NCBI GenBank assembly: GCA_937873275.1
Contig: CALMRC010000095.1
Span: 1 to 38,148, forward strand
Origin: an uncultured Spirochaetota bacterium
Lineage (GTDB): Bacteria; Spirochaetota; Spirochaetia; Treponematales; UBA12059
Direction of reading: 5' to 3'
Length of the DNA: 38,148 bases
Shown: positions 37,898 through 38,148 of the stretch, in pieces
Layout of the letters: every line of letters begins with the position of its first letter
Numbering within the stretch: the stretch's first letter is position 1
Translations under genes and position numbers: made by a program
The notes under the pieces: model-generated
Databases searched by the model: none
The model's input: the letters and a program-made list of their open reading frames with translations, nothing else
What the model was told of the DNA's origin: nothing

Positions 37898-38148
37898 ATG
37901 GCTGGTTCGAAACGAGGCTCCCGATCCTCCTCCGGTTCCCGGGGCGGGGCGGGCTGCCTGATATGGCTCATCGCCCTCTGCGTCGTCTTCGTGCTGATCT
38001 TCGCCAACCTGGGCCGGATCCGCCGGACCCTGGAGTCCACCAAATTCCTGGACATCCTGGCCACCCAGGGGGGGAGGACTCCCGCCGTCCCGGCCCCCGC
38101 GCCCATCGCCCCCGCCATGATCGGCAAGCCCAGTCCCGACGCGGAAAC
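37898..38148 (+). CDS. Membrane-anchored protein, N-terminal part
   Basis: The frame runs off the window end; 83 codons are visible. A basic, Ser/Gly-rich start (MAGSKRGSRSSSGSRGG) precedes one membrane segment (about residues 19-37, CLIWLIALCVVFVLIFAN). A short polar stretch and an Ala/Pro-rich linker (near residues 60-75) follow. This layout is that of a single-pass protein with an extracytoplasmic domain still to come. The product cannot be named. No ribosome site is seen before the ATG. Confidence 0.65.
   Translation, partial: MAGSKRGSRSSSGSRGGAGCLIWLIALCVVFVLIFANLGRIRRTLESTKFLDILATQGGRTPAVPAPAPIAPAMIGKPSPDAE

Noticed and set aside
1-38148. tRNA, rRNA or riboswitch genes
   Set aside because: Reading the gaps showed no cloverleaf with a T-psi-C-like segment, no rRNA sequence and no recognised aptamer core. 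A short or unusual RNA could still be missed by eye.

Overview
The window reads as chromosomal DNA of a GC-rich spirochaete, probably a free-living or gut relative of Spirochaeta/Treponema; this is an inference. The support is a short alanyl-tRNA synthetase without the C-terminal domain (as in Borrelia and Treponema), a spirochaete-style two-part PilZ protein, a soluble chemoreceptor-like protein next to cheD, a DUF2225 protein, CdaA/CdaR and RNase Y/YmdB. No plasmid, phage, transposase, rRNA, tRNA or CRISPR array was seen.

Layout. (1) 1-666: C-terminal part of a sigma-70 factor. (2) 803-6544: a sugar-acid or oligosaccharide locus, made of a consensus promoter with a perfect 24-bp palindromic operator, a lipoprotein binding protein, two permeases, a GH4 glycosidase with a CHEI active-site motif (close to the CHEV of alpha-galacturonidases) and a LacI-type regulator. 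The ATPase is not encoded here. (3) 6612-11247: a GAF/HD-GYP c-di-GMP phosphodiesterase, the short alaS, and a PAS/HisKA_2 histidine kinase. (4) 11271-11771: an unrecognised minus-strand gene, divergent from a tightly packed folP-cdaA-cdaR-acpS-DUF2225-truA operon (11838-16564) whose later genes overlap by 4-11 bases. (5) 16565-20068: a long inverted-repeat element, DUF432-mscS on the minus strand, an RluA/RluD-family pseudouridine synthase whose 3' end runs into a second inverted-repeat element, and an RRM protein.

(6) 20211-25167: rny, a hairpin cluster with a strong terminator, ymdB, the chemoreceptor-like protein and cheD. (7) 25164-30245, all minus strand: cysE, an MFS sugar transporter, galK, a 64-residue protein and a secreted tandem FMN-binding protein. 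(8) 30571-38148: a class I aminotransferase, an RlpA/SPOR protein, an ornithine decarboxylase-like enzyme (minus), a membrane protein, a PilZ-TPR-metallophosphoesterase operon and the start of a membrane protein cut by the window end.

Second messengers recur: c-di-AMP synthesis (CdaA/CdaR), c-di-GMP turnover and reading (HD-GYP, PilZ), and probably 2',3'-cyclic nucleotides (YmdB). The most unexplained structure is intergenic. Five tracts of degenerate 7-base repeats read in the same direction as the gene that follows, and in two cases a proposed -35 box is built from the repeat. Two larger inverted-repeat elements have units of about 9 bases. Several genes have a good sigma-70 promoter whose -10 box ends only 5-11 bases before the start codon, which suggests leaderless mRNAs.
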